Assembly: GCF_001540865.1 (NCBI RefSeq)
Contig: NC_033625.1
Span: forward strand, 8,709,283-8,773,282
Length of the DNA: 64,000 nucleotides
DNA from: Ananas comosus
Lineage: Eukaryota > Streptophyta > Magnoliopsida > Poales > Bromeliaceae
Direction of reading: 5' to 3'
The translations under genes were made by a program, and so were the position numbers. Below, piece after piece: positions 11,501 through 21,233 of this stretch. A model generated the notes under the pieces. That model was given only the letters and a program-made list of their open reading frames with translations. It had not been told where the DNA came from and made no database searches. Within the stretch, counting starts at the first letter, position 1. Every line of letters starts with the position of its first letter.

Positions 11501-13359
11501 TCATAGAGACACCTGGAACCCAGGTCCGTTGTGTAGCTGAGAGAACAGCACACAAACTAGACCAACTAGCTCCAAGCCGCAACATGCGGGATCGAAGATA
11601 AAGTCAAACCGTAACATGCGGGAGCAACAACCGAAGCCGGAACCGTGGCCGAAATCGGCCCAAACAAAAACAAACTCGTATGGTCGTACTGAATCAGTGC
11701 CGTGAACCCCCATAAGTACTGTGGCCTAGCCAAACCGGTGGCTAGCCTCCACATGAATAGGCCTATCCAGCAGGACGCCCCGCCTACCTAGTCCAGCCAC
11801 GTCAATCACTGTCCGTCGCGAACTCCAGACGCCTGGTTATGTCGTACGTGTCTAACCCATGTCAAAGATAAGTCATGAAACTCCGTAAGAAACGTAACAA
11901 TAGATATGTCATCGTCCAAACAAATAACGAAGAATAAATAGACAACATCGATGACATCTGAAAAGTATAGTCGTAGATATAAACAAATAGATAGAGGAAA
12001 CCAAAGAAATACAAATGCAACCTGCTCTACATGTCTATCAATCACTAACCAATGCAGTCAACGAAATACGATAGCCAAACGATACCAAACAACTGACATG
12101 TAGAGCTAATATACTGGAATAGAAAAACAGGAGAAGGAGGTGAAACGCTCTCACCGACTACCAGCTCGAAGCACCCACCTGTCACTGTCGCGTCGGAACG
12201 CTGGTACGCACAGAGTTTACCGGACCTAAGAAGATCCAACAAGTCAGAATCCAAACCACTAACCCAAAGCACGAGACTCACAAACCCCCACACAGGATCC
12301 CCGTAATCGGTTTCCCAAAACCGATTACCGTAACTCACCGAAAGTCCCGAAAACCACACCGGGACGTCGTCGGGACCCACTAACTGTCCCGAACTCACCG
12401 ACTCGTACCACGAATCACCCGCTGCCCCAAAACATTCCAATTTGGATGCCTTGGCAGCGAACACGAGGTAACACGACAATACGATCATCGCCGGATAATC
12501 GTACGAATCCGGATTCCCGGAAGTGTCTATTTCGACACCGGAACCCACCGTCGCTCACCCATCATCATCGAACCCACAAAATGATGATGGTGACCAGCCA
12601 ACAAGGCTCAGCGACAAAACACGAAGCAACCAAACACCGTCGGAAAGAATCCGAACCGAAACCGCGTTCTTTCGGCGAATTTCGCCGAAAAACGCACCAA
12701 AATCGACCTACAGATTTCCGCAAAAGCTAACGGACCATGGACAATCAGTCCAGCGGTCATTACAAACTCCCACACACTGCCCACAGTAGCCACGCAAAGC
12801 ACAAATGCATAAAAGACCATCTAATTACATAAAATCTCATCATTTTATGTAATTTGAGCGATCAAGCGGCTCGTTCACGCAAACCGAGGACTTTCGAAGT
12901 CCGCAGAGACACGTACTGACAGGTCTCGACGTACCGGAGTCCGTGCTCACGTTCCGGAGCACAGCGGCTGGCTGTGGGAAGCGCGGGAGCAACCCGAAGG
13001 TTCAGCGAATAGCGCGCAGTCAGGGAAGATCGCGCTGAACAGAACTAACCGGACACTTCTGATCCAAGGGAAGGTGAGCATTGTGATCAGCACTGACCAG
13101 CGGTAACCGTGTTCACCTTCGGAGGCATCGGAACAGCCTCGGATCGCCGAAAAAACAAGCACAAATCCGAAACAGCAGCCAAAAAGGCTGAAACGGAGCG
13201 ACATCGCCAAAACAGCGGAACGGGGCCTTCCCGACAGAAATCAAGGTGAGCACGATGATCAGAGACTTTCCAGGATCATCGTGCTCCCTTCCGCAGAGAT
13301 CGGGGAGGCTCGGGAAGCTCAGAACACAAACCCATCCAAAATAAGCCCTATTTCGGGCT

Positions 13360-13977
13360 TGGCCGGAGCAAGCTTGCTCCGGCCGGCTTCCGGCAGCATG
13401 GCGGCATGCGCGGCGGCCAGGACGGGTGCGGGGGAGGTGAGGAGTACCGTGCTCACCTCGGTTGACGGCAGGGTGTGGCGGCGGCGTCAGGGAAGCAAGC
13501 TCAGCCCGCACGAGCTCCAGCTTGGGTTCCACGGGCAATGGCGGCCACGGCGGCGGCCGAGGAGCTCCGGGACGGCGGAGGAGGGTTGCAGGAGGCCGGA
13601 GGGGTGCCAGGAGTGCGGCCTCGAGCGGCGGCGGCGCGGGGAAGAAGACCCGAGCTCGGCTCGGGCCGAGCTTGCCCAAGGAACCCGCCAGGCGACTGCA
13701 GCGCGGCGGCGGCGTTCGGCGACGGCGGCTGGCGGCGGGGAAGGACGCCGGGGCTCCGGGAAGTCGGCCGAGGTGGTCCACGCTGGCGGCGGCGCAGAGA
13801 AAAGGGCCGCAGGCTTGCCTCGGCCTGGGCTCGGGTTGGGGAGCTGCAGGCTGCAGCAGCGGCGCGAGGAGGCGGCGGCGGTCGACGGGGAGGCTCGCCG
13901 GAGCACGGGGCGACGCCGGTGAAGGGCCGGGAGGCAACTGCAGCCTCGGCCTGGCTCCAACCCGAGAAAAAGAGAGG

Positions 13978-14016
<39 letters not shown>

Positions 14017-14905
14017 AAGGTGACTGCCGCGGNCTGAGACAAGTATCGTCAGGTTATCGGGCAAAGCTGGCCAAGTCGACAAGACCTTGGTTACCGCGAC
14101 TGCCTAAAACTCAAACTTCGTGCCTAAGACTCTTTTAGGTTTTTATGTACAAAATATACATAAAAACACACAAAGAAAGCTAACCTTGCTTTCCAACCTA
14201 AAACAGCACTTAGGCACCAGCTGGCTCTGCTTTGCTTTAGCGTCGAAACAACAGAGTCAGCACGACTAGCGTGACCACGCTTGGTAAGCGCTTAGACTGC
14301 CTGCCTAGACGCCTCTAACGCGCAACTAGCTCCTCTCCAGCCATCACCGTTTTGCCATAAAAGCGTTTTCAGCGCTATAAAATACATGGCGAAGCGCACT
14401 CTAGCGTGCACCTCCCCGCAAGTACGCAAAATCAGCATGGCACTCCCTGAGCCTAACATTAAGACTACAAACCCCCTGGAAAAACGTACAACGTGGAATG
14501 AATATATCCGAAAAATCCCAAAAATGGATCGATTGCATTGGGATCGGAACGGGATCGGGGGATCGGCGGAGGGGGTGTAAGGGGACGAGGAGGACGCGCG
14601 CGGGTCCGGTGGACTCGTGCGGCGGACGACGGCCTCGAGAGGAGAGGTGGGTGAGAGGTAGAAAGAGGTAGAGAAAGAGAGAGGGAGAGAGGATAACTCA
14701 ACACACTTCCGGGCCCCGACGCGGAGGACGTCTGGGAGGGAGCCCTAGTGTGGCACGAGGACGCTGGAGGGGGCGGCTGGCGGCGGTAGCGGACCTCGCG
14801 GCGGCGTCGGCGAGGTCGGCGGACGTCGTCGGGTCCGGCTCGAGTCCGGCTCGACCCAACGTAATCGACGGGCGCGCGGCGGTGGGGGACTCTATAGACG
14901 GTACG
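13360..14905 (-). repeat. GC-rich, CpG-rich block with (GA)n tracts inside LTR G
   Basis: Very GC-rich sequence (about 13360-13960), a (GA)n tract (13981-14013), an AT-richer gap with a single N at 14033, then another GA-rich tract (14640-14695) and GC-rich block (to about 14900). Long frames occur on both strands at once with Pro/Arg/Ala/Gly bias, which is a composition effect. By position this is the middle of the LTR, possibly its promoter and leader region. Confidence 0.55.
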
Positions 14906-15110
14906 AGCCAGAAGCCAACTTCTCACCGCGGCTTCTCCGGAAAATCGAATTACTATTCACTTTAAGTGAAACTTGGAAATCGCGTAGAATCTCCGTTTTA
15001 ACTCATTTTCGCCCGAAACTTGACGAGTGCTTTTGTAATTAAATTACACACAAAAACATCGTCAACTGAGAGTTTAGCTGCACTGCAAAAATCTCAGTCC
15101 TTACATGTGT

Positions 15111-15870
15111 TTTGCACAGTAAATGGTTTAATTTGCAGCATAATCTCGGTCAAATTATCAGGAGGTGTGAATCATGTTTGGTTTGTGGCCTGAGCTCGGT
15201 TGTTGGCTCAGGAGTCGTTGTATGCGACAGTATACAAGGCATATAACTTGGCTTATTATGAGATCATCTTAAAATGCTATTCTGGTCACTTGATGACAAG
15301 CAAGTCAGAGTCTTGGTGAGACCGACATTTAGTGTTGCTGGAGACATCGATCGCTAGGGTTCCTTGGAACGACAGTGACAGGGCTCGTAGAGACAGATGT
15401 CGGACATCACTGGTGGTTACGATCGCATGTTGCGATTGGCAAACCCTATTCATCTAGTGACAGGCATGCATTGAATTTATGTCGATTTGATTGTATCCAA
15501 ACAGGCGTTTTAGCAGGCTAAATTATCGAGCACAATTGGTAGTGGCAGCCTTAGACCTTTTGGCCTAGGCGAAAGGTTAGGTCTTGGACCTAAGGGAATC
15601 GGGTACCGTCGATGAGTTTTTGATATTATGTGTTTCACTCTAGCAACTCGTATTTCAGACGGGTGGGAGGCTGTAGCCTCCGAGGCAAATGTTGCTAATA
15701 CAGAATTAAGGGCTTGATGGCATGACACTAACACTATGCTTGGTGCATTGTTGGATTGAAGCTGTGTATCAGCGATCTGTAGATATGGTATAGCCCTAGT
15801 ACCTGGACAGTGGTGAGAATTATCACCTTATACTTCATCGTTCAACTTTTTGCTTTTTGTAGTGTTCACC
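15111..15870 (+). other. decayed interior of a Ty3/gypsy element, unreadable
   Basis: This continues the host sequence interrupted by solo LTR G and leads into the integrase remnant. I see no reliable domain here. It should correspond to RNase H/integrase coding sequence, now heavily mutated or rearranged. Confidence 0.4.
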
Positions 15871-16540
15871 TATAACAATAGTTACCAGGTGAGCATCGGG
15901 ATAGCACCATACAAAGCTTTGTATGAACATCGTTGTCCTTCCCCGATCTATTAGGACGACTTGGGTGAACGCAAAGTTATTGGGCTAGACTTGGTGGAAG
16001 AAGAAGAGGCTAAAGTTCGCATCGTGAGGCAGCGACTCTTAACCGTGCAGAGCCGACAGAAAAGTTACGCGGACCAACACAAGCGTGACTCGGAATTCCG
16101 TGTCGGGGAGCATGTGTTGCTCAAGGTTTCTCTGGTAAAGGGGATCAAACGGTTCGGATTGCGTGGCAAGCTTAGCCTGCGGTTTATTGGGCCGTTTGAG
16201 ATCCTGGAGCGTGTTGGTCCTGTAGCCTACCGGCTGGCACTTCCTCCGAGCCTCACCCGAGTCCACAATGTGTTCGACGTCTCTATGCCCTAGAAGTAAA
16301 TTCGCGACCCCTTCCATGTGATTAATTCTATGGCAATCTAGCTGCACGAAGATTTGTGCTTCAAGGAAGCTTCGGTACAGATCTTGGCACACGAGGAAAG
16401 ACAACTATGAAACCGGACAATTCCGTATGTGAAGTACTATGGATGAATCACGAGAAGCGCGAAGCTACTTGGGAGTTAGAGTCTGTGATGAGGAAACGCT
16501 GCCCCAAGCTTTTCCCAGGGGATGTGTAAGCAAGTTTCGG
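15871..16540 (+). pseudogene. Del/Tekay integrase C-terminus and chromodomain, broken
   Basis: The frame starts YNNSYQVSIGIAPYKALY (integrase core end), meets a TAG at 15952-15954 where the family has Trp, then runs DDLGERKVIG, YADQHKRDSEF and the GPF motif LSLRFIGPFEILERVG to VHNVFDVSM. After stops at about 16291, chromodomain-type sequence (IPYVK, ATWELE-like) follows in shifted frames. It closes just before the polypurine tract. Integrase would insert the cDNA and the chromodomain would guide it to heterochromatin; this copy cannot work. Confidence 0.85.
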
Positions 16541-16556
16541 GGACAAAACTTCCCTT

Positions 16557-16569
16557 AAGGGGGGGATGA
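16557..16569 (+). other. polypurine tract before LTR F
   Basis: AAGGGGGGGATGA lies immediately 5' of the LTR start TGTGAGGACTG. This is the second-strand primer site and marks LTR F as a 3' LTR. Confidence 0.8.
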
Positions 16570-17214
16570 TGTGAGGACTGAGATTTTTCCTATGTAAATT
16601 GGGTACATTTTTAATGTTATTACATGTATTTTAATTCTAAAGTCGCATACCAAATTTCAACAAAAAACGAATTAAAATGAAGCTGTTTACCCGATTTCCA
16701 ATTTTCACTTAAGTGAATAGTAATCGGCATTTCGTTCGATAGCGTACGCATAATTTTGGCTTCGGATGCGAATCGTGCGTGTGTATAAATGACAACAACA
16801 TACCTTTAGTTTCTAATGTGAGACTAAATCTCACATATAAAAACCTTAGTTGGGCTTCCAGGCAAGGCCCATCAAGTATTGGGCTACCCAAGAGGCCAAA
16901 TAAGTTTTAAATCACCAAAAATCCAATAAACTCAAACAGTAGCTGGCTACTCCTTTGTAGCTACCACTACTACAACTTGCTACTACCACCTTTAGCTGCT
17001 GCTGTTGGAAATGTGCTGCTAGCAGCAGCTGTGCTGCTGTTTGACGTAGTGCGGAGGGAGAGAGAGAGGAAAGTGAGCAAAGAAATGAGATGGAGAGGAA
17101 TAAGAAGAAGAAGAAGAATACAGAAAAGGAGAAGAAATGGAGTGAAGAATTAGCTGGTGCATTAAAGTCCAAGCTCGCCAATTAAGGTGGTTGGTAGGTT
17201 AACTTGTGCCCTTG

Positions 17215-17310
17215 GCACTAAGGGGACAAAAATTTTATGGACATTGTGTCCATCTAAAGCAATTTGGGGACGCCATGGATGGATGCCGCGTGGCACCTGC
17301 CCCATGAGGG
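17215..17310 (+). repeat. repeat copy inverted relative to 20225-20350
   Basis: The stretch around AAATTTTATGGACA, GTGTCCAT and TTTGGGGACGCCATGGATGG occurs here inside LTR F. It occurs again in opposite orientation just upstream of the SNARE gene. The palindromic TGGACAnnnTGTCCA core looks like part of a TIR element, whose full extent is not clear. Confidence 0.6.
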
Positions 17311-17550
17311 AAGCAGCCGTATTCTTTCTGGTGATGTAATATACCGAAACTTCGGCAGAGTATATCGAACTTTAGTCAAATTGACCAAAGTGTGTGAGAG
17401 AAATAGTTGGACAAAGTCCATTTGACATTCCAACAATGTTGGAAGGGTTAAAGTTGAGTTCAAAGTGAGTTTGAAGGGTTTTAGCATTGCTCAGCGCGAA
17501 TTGGAGTCGAAACAATGCAAAACTGCAGTCTGGAGCATTGTAACCGGTGA

Positions 17551-17745
17551 AGCATCAGGGCTGTACCGGTACCAGGCAGGCACCCGAGAGTAGCAGCTCT
17601 CGGGTTTGGCCTTTGTCAAGTCTGTTAACCGGTGACTAAACCAGGTAGTACCGGTACCCTGCAGCAACCTGAGAGACAGTAGCTCTCGGGTTTGAGCTGT
17701 TGAACAGGGGGCGTACCGGTGATGCCCTCCCGCGTACCGGTACGC
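17551..17745. promoter_or_regulatory. palindrome cluster in LTR F
   Basis: GTACCGGTAC lies at 17563, GTACCGGTACC at 17648, and a perfect 14-bp palindrome GCGTACCGGTACGC at 17732-17745; TAACCGGTGA and GTACCGGTGA are nearby. The cluster is 75-270 bp upstream of the TATA box. Confidence 0.6.
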
Positions 17746-17818
17746 AGGCTGCGATACAGCGGGTTAAGTCTGCTGCAAATAAAAGAAAATGGAGGGCTTG
17801 GTTGCAATTGTAGCAGCT

Positions 17819-17826
17819 TATAAATA
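17819..17826 (+). promoter_or_regulatory. TATA box of LTR F
   Basis: TATAAATA is a consensus plant TATA box, followed by a C/T-rich stretch (17830-17900) that fits a transcription start and leader. It is the clearest core promoter among these LTRs. Confidence 0.6.
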
Positions 17827-19941
17827 TACCCTAACCTCTCCCCTCTTGTTCACAGCAGTGAACACCTCCCCCTCTCTCATTTCTCTCCTTCTCTCTCTTT
17901 AGAAGCTCTCCCCCAAGGTTAAAGGAGGAGATCAAGAGGAAGATTTGAAGGAGATTTGGACTTTTGGAGGATTTAGGGCTCTCCTCCAAGGTGGAGCTTG
18001 GTGGGCATCTAGGCTAAGGTGAGGTATGTTGTAAGATTGATGTTAGGGCTTGATTTTATGCCCTAAATTTTTTGGTTTTGAGCTTTTTGTAAGATTAGAA
18101 ACTTAGTAGAGACCTTGGAACCTTATGAAATTCATGAGCTCCCATGGTAGAAACCTAGGGTTTGTTTTATATGCCCTAAGAATAGTTTAAATGACCTAGA
18201 AATGGTTCTAGATAAGTTTCTAGATGATGATTAAGCTTACTTTTGCTTATCTTAGAGATCAAAATGGTGTATTGGGCAAATGACATTGTCAGGGCACCAT
18301 AATTGGAGCTTTTGCCCTAGGTTGCTTTAAAGATAAATTGACCTTATAGAAACTAAATTGGGGGTAATTCTAACTCGTTGGTGGACTCGGTTCGCCAATC
18401 CGACGAGTCTACGCAAAGATATGGAGAAAAAACATAATTTGGCTTCGTTTTGCCGCAGGCGAGAAAATAGGCGCTCAAAAATCACGAAACATGAACCGTA
18501 GCACCCTAGCAACCATACGAGGTGGGTGGTGCTTTCCGAAATCGATGAATTTTCTTTTATGTTTAAAGTGTCATTTTTGAGCATATGTATGTATACCTTT
18601 TTCATGCATTGTAGGGTGAGTGGAATATATATGATTGCATGCTTTGAATATAAAATGCATTTGAGATGTTGTGAGCTATTGAGAATATGTAAAACCCTAT
18701 ATATGCATGAATAGTGATAAAGACCTAGATAAGGTAAAGAACCAAATGACATTATGACATATGGATTGTGTGGCATTAGTAAACAAATGAATGCTAGAAA
18801 TTGGACTCTTAGTTGAGTGGCATCAATGAATTCTGAATGCTAGAGTTGAACACTTAGTGTGGCATTAATGAGAACAATGAATGCATGAAAATGAGTTAAA
18901 GAACACTTAGTGTGTGTGTGGCATCATGAAAGTTAAAGAATACAAGTAAAGTGAGATAGTTGACATTATGACATAACAACTTTATAGTTAAGGGTCATAT
19001 GAGTATTGCATCCTTATAGTTAAGGATTGATTATACTCACCTATAAGTCTTGGCTTGAGGGAGGTCGCTCCCTCTCGAGCGATGAGCTCCGAAGTGTCAT
19101 CACTGGGAACGTGGTTGCCCCAGAAGACGGTCCCATCAGAAGGCAGCCGAGGGCCCGGCACAAAGGGATTTGAGCTAGTGAGTTTATTGAGGGCGGAACC
19201 TACGAGTTAGCCAAGAGGATTGAGAATTGGAAAGTGATCTTGTATTCATCATGAGCATTCTATTTGAGCATAATCATTGATTATATCTTGTTCAGGCATA
19301 TTAGCTGCATTTGTTTAGTTTGGCTACTATCTATCTCTATTCTTCTTTTATGCCTGATTTAGACCTAGTGGGAAAGTCGGAGAGATCGGCGGCCGAACCC
19401 ACTGGGAACTTTGTTGTAGTTCTCACCTCACTATTTTCCACAGAGCCGGGACCGAGTGAGCCGGCCGACGATCGCGGTAAAGGTATCGCACCATAGACAG
19501 AGACCACCCGAGTTGGTTTCATATTTTGTATAGTTGCATACCCTTTATATATCATCTTTTGCACTTTGATGATTATAGATGTATGGATGATGCAAACGTA
19601 TTAATGAAAGAATGTAAAGAGTTCTATTTCGAAGAATATGTGATGTACAAAAAAGAAATGATGCAAAGAATGTAAATGTAACATGTGGTTGAATACATGT
19701 ATGTGATTAAAAGATAATCATTATACTTATATGAATGTTTAGTTTAGTACTTTCATTTTCAGCTTTTTGCTTGCCCTCGTGCAGGCCATGTATATTTTTG
19801 TTCCACTGTGCAAATTTATATATACATGATCTGTACTTGTTGAGCCTTGGGCGGACAGGGGAGGTGTTGTCCGTTCAGCGTCTGTTCGACGTGCCCGAAC
19901 CGGCCAAATGGATCGGTCCCGGGGGCGTGACAGGTGAACTT

Positions 19942-20168
19942 GGTGCACCATTTTTTACTTTAAAATTTTTATTTTTTACTTTTTAGTTATAATTTAATAT
20001 AACAAATATATATTATATATTTTAAAAAATATATGTAAAAAAATTTATAGTTTAGGGTTTAAAATTGTTTTACATATATTTTTAAATGTCATAAAATATA
20101 TCCCTATTATTATATTAAGTTATAATTAAAAATAAAAAATAAAATTTTAGAGTAAAAATCGGTGCACC
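19942..20168. mobile_element. hairpin MITE with ~100-bp terminal inverted repeats
   Basis: GGTGCACC at 19942 and GGTGCACC at 20161-20168 bound an AT-rich segment whose halves are reverse complements for most of their length (TTTTTTACTTTAAAATTTTT against AAAATTTTAGAGTAAAAAT). It has no coding capacity. It starts ten bases after LTR F ends. Confidence 0.7.
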
Positions 20169-20224
20169 GGGTGCACCAAGAAAAACCCCACTGCTCTCCC
20201 AAATGGCCGAGCAGCGGGGGCGAT

Positions 20225-20350
20225 GGGCCCCACGTGGGGGATTATGCGGCGCCATCGGAGAAGTTCAGGTGTCACGCGGCATCCATCCATGGCGTCCCCA
20301 AATTATTTTCTATGGACATGGTGTCCATAAAATTTGTGTCTGCACTAAGG
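20225..20350 (-). repeat. repeat copy inverted relative to 17215-17310
   Basis: The CATCCATCCATGGCGTCCCC, TATGGACATGGTGTCCATA and AAATTTGTG stretches are the reverse complement of the segment in LTR F. The segment lies about 900 bp upstream of the SNARE start codon. Bases 20350-20700 hold AT-rich sequence with no gene, including a piece (about 20660-20695) related to the TIR of the MITE at 23716. Confidence 0.6.
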
Positions 20351-20759
20351 AACTTAACCAATTCCGACTGAAAATGACTTAAGTTTCGGGATTGTTTCCG
20401 GTCCTCATTTCGCGTCTAAACGATTCTAACTCATTCCGACACTCTCTAAAGGCGATCGATCTATTATCAAACTATAGCCTTTTCGACAGTTAAATTTTCG
20501 AAACGCTACAACTACCTTTAAGTTTTCAAAAAATTTATAGGGTACTACCCTTTGGTTTTCAAAAAAATACTGTACTATTTTTTTGATGGTAGCTTTTTTC
20601 AGGAAAATAAAAATAAACCCTAATAAAGCATAACTTTTTAAATCATAGGGATGCGGAAGAAAAATGCGGTAAACCGTGGGGCAAATTGAAGTTTTACTCA
20701 ACTATTCCTCCGCTTGCCCGTACCTCTCTGGCCAACCGGTTGCTAATTTAGCCAACCGG

Positions 20760-21233
20760 AGCAGAGGGAGACCTTAAGCACGAAGCAAACCGAAGTTAGG
20801 GTTGGTTTCAAAGCTCGCTCCTTACTCTCCGCATTTAGCGCTTGATTTCTCCGTAGAAATTGGTATGATAGTCGTTCTTTTTCTATTTCTTTTCCAATTT
20901 TTCCAATTTTCCCTCTGTATTTTGCTACAGATTTAAGATTTTCTCATCATTTTAACTGTTGTTGCAAAATTTGGGGCATCAATTAGGGTTTTTCTCTTCT
21001 CAATTTCTTTTGTTATTTAGAGGACTTTTCATCGAATTAGGGTTTGCTTCTGTTTCTTCGATCATGATCTCGTCATCTTGATCTGAAATTCATGTTTGGT
21101 AGATATGGATTCCGTTTATGGATTATTTGCATCATCAGATCGATCATAGATTGCTTGTAAAGTTCAAGATTAGATCTTCACCTCTGTGTCTCTTTATATA
21201 AGCAGATTAGTTGAGACGATTCGATACGGAGAC
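20760..21233 (+). other. probable 5' leader of the VAMP727 gene with a leader intron
   Basis: A leader exon may run from about 20760 to 20862. A donor (TTG|GTATGATAG) at 20863 and an acceptor (TTTATATAAGCAG) ending at 21205 would remove about 340 bp of T-rich sequence, leaving 28 bases before the ATG at 21234. Plant housekeeping genes often have such introns. The call rests on splice signals and base composition only; no clear TATA box was found. Confidence 0.4.

Larger units (their letters stand above)
10700..15105 (-). mobile_element. solo LTR G with target duplication TGTGT
   Basis: Read on the minus strand it starts TGTAAGGACTGAG (ending at 15105) and ends GGGCGTGACA (at 10700). Perfect 5-bp duplications TGTGT flank it at 10695-10699 and 15106-15110. 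It is about 4.4 kb including a 194-base gap, unusually large. Its 5' end matches LTR F (TGTRAGGACTGAGATTTTT and the TTTCACTT/GTGAATAGTAAT stretch near 14960), while its 3' ~1.5 kb match LTR A. A GC-rich middle (13.36-14.9 kb) contains (GA)n tracts. It has no internal coding region. Confidence 0.88.
16570..19932 (+). mobile_element. LTR F, 3' LTR of a Del/Tekay element
   Basis: It starts TGTGAGGACTGAG and ends GGGGGCGTGACA, 3363 bp, directly after a polypurine tract. The 5' end matches LTR G, whereas the 3' third resembles B/C (Gly-Gly-rich direct match around the GAGCCGGGACCGAG and GATCGCGGTAAAGG stretch near 19440-19480). It contains a palindrome cluster, a good TATA box and, at 17215-17310, a segment also found inverted at 20225-20350. 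No 5' LTR partner of the same type in the same orientation was found in the window. Confidence 0.82.

Noticed and set aside
11241..11601. Frames crossing the N run
   Set aside because: Most residues are unknown; the flanks belong to LTR G.
13113..14042. Long Pro/Arg-rich frames on both strands (up to 309 codons)
   Set aside because: They overlap in several frames, lie within a solo LTR with clear ends, cross a (GA)n tract and an N, and show only GC-driven residue bias.
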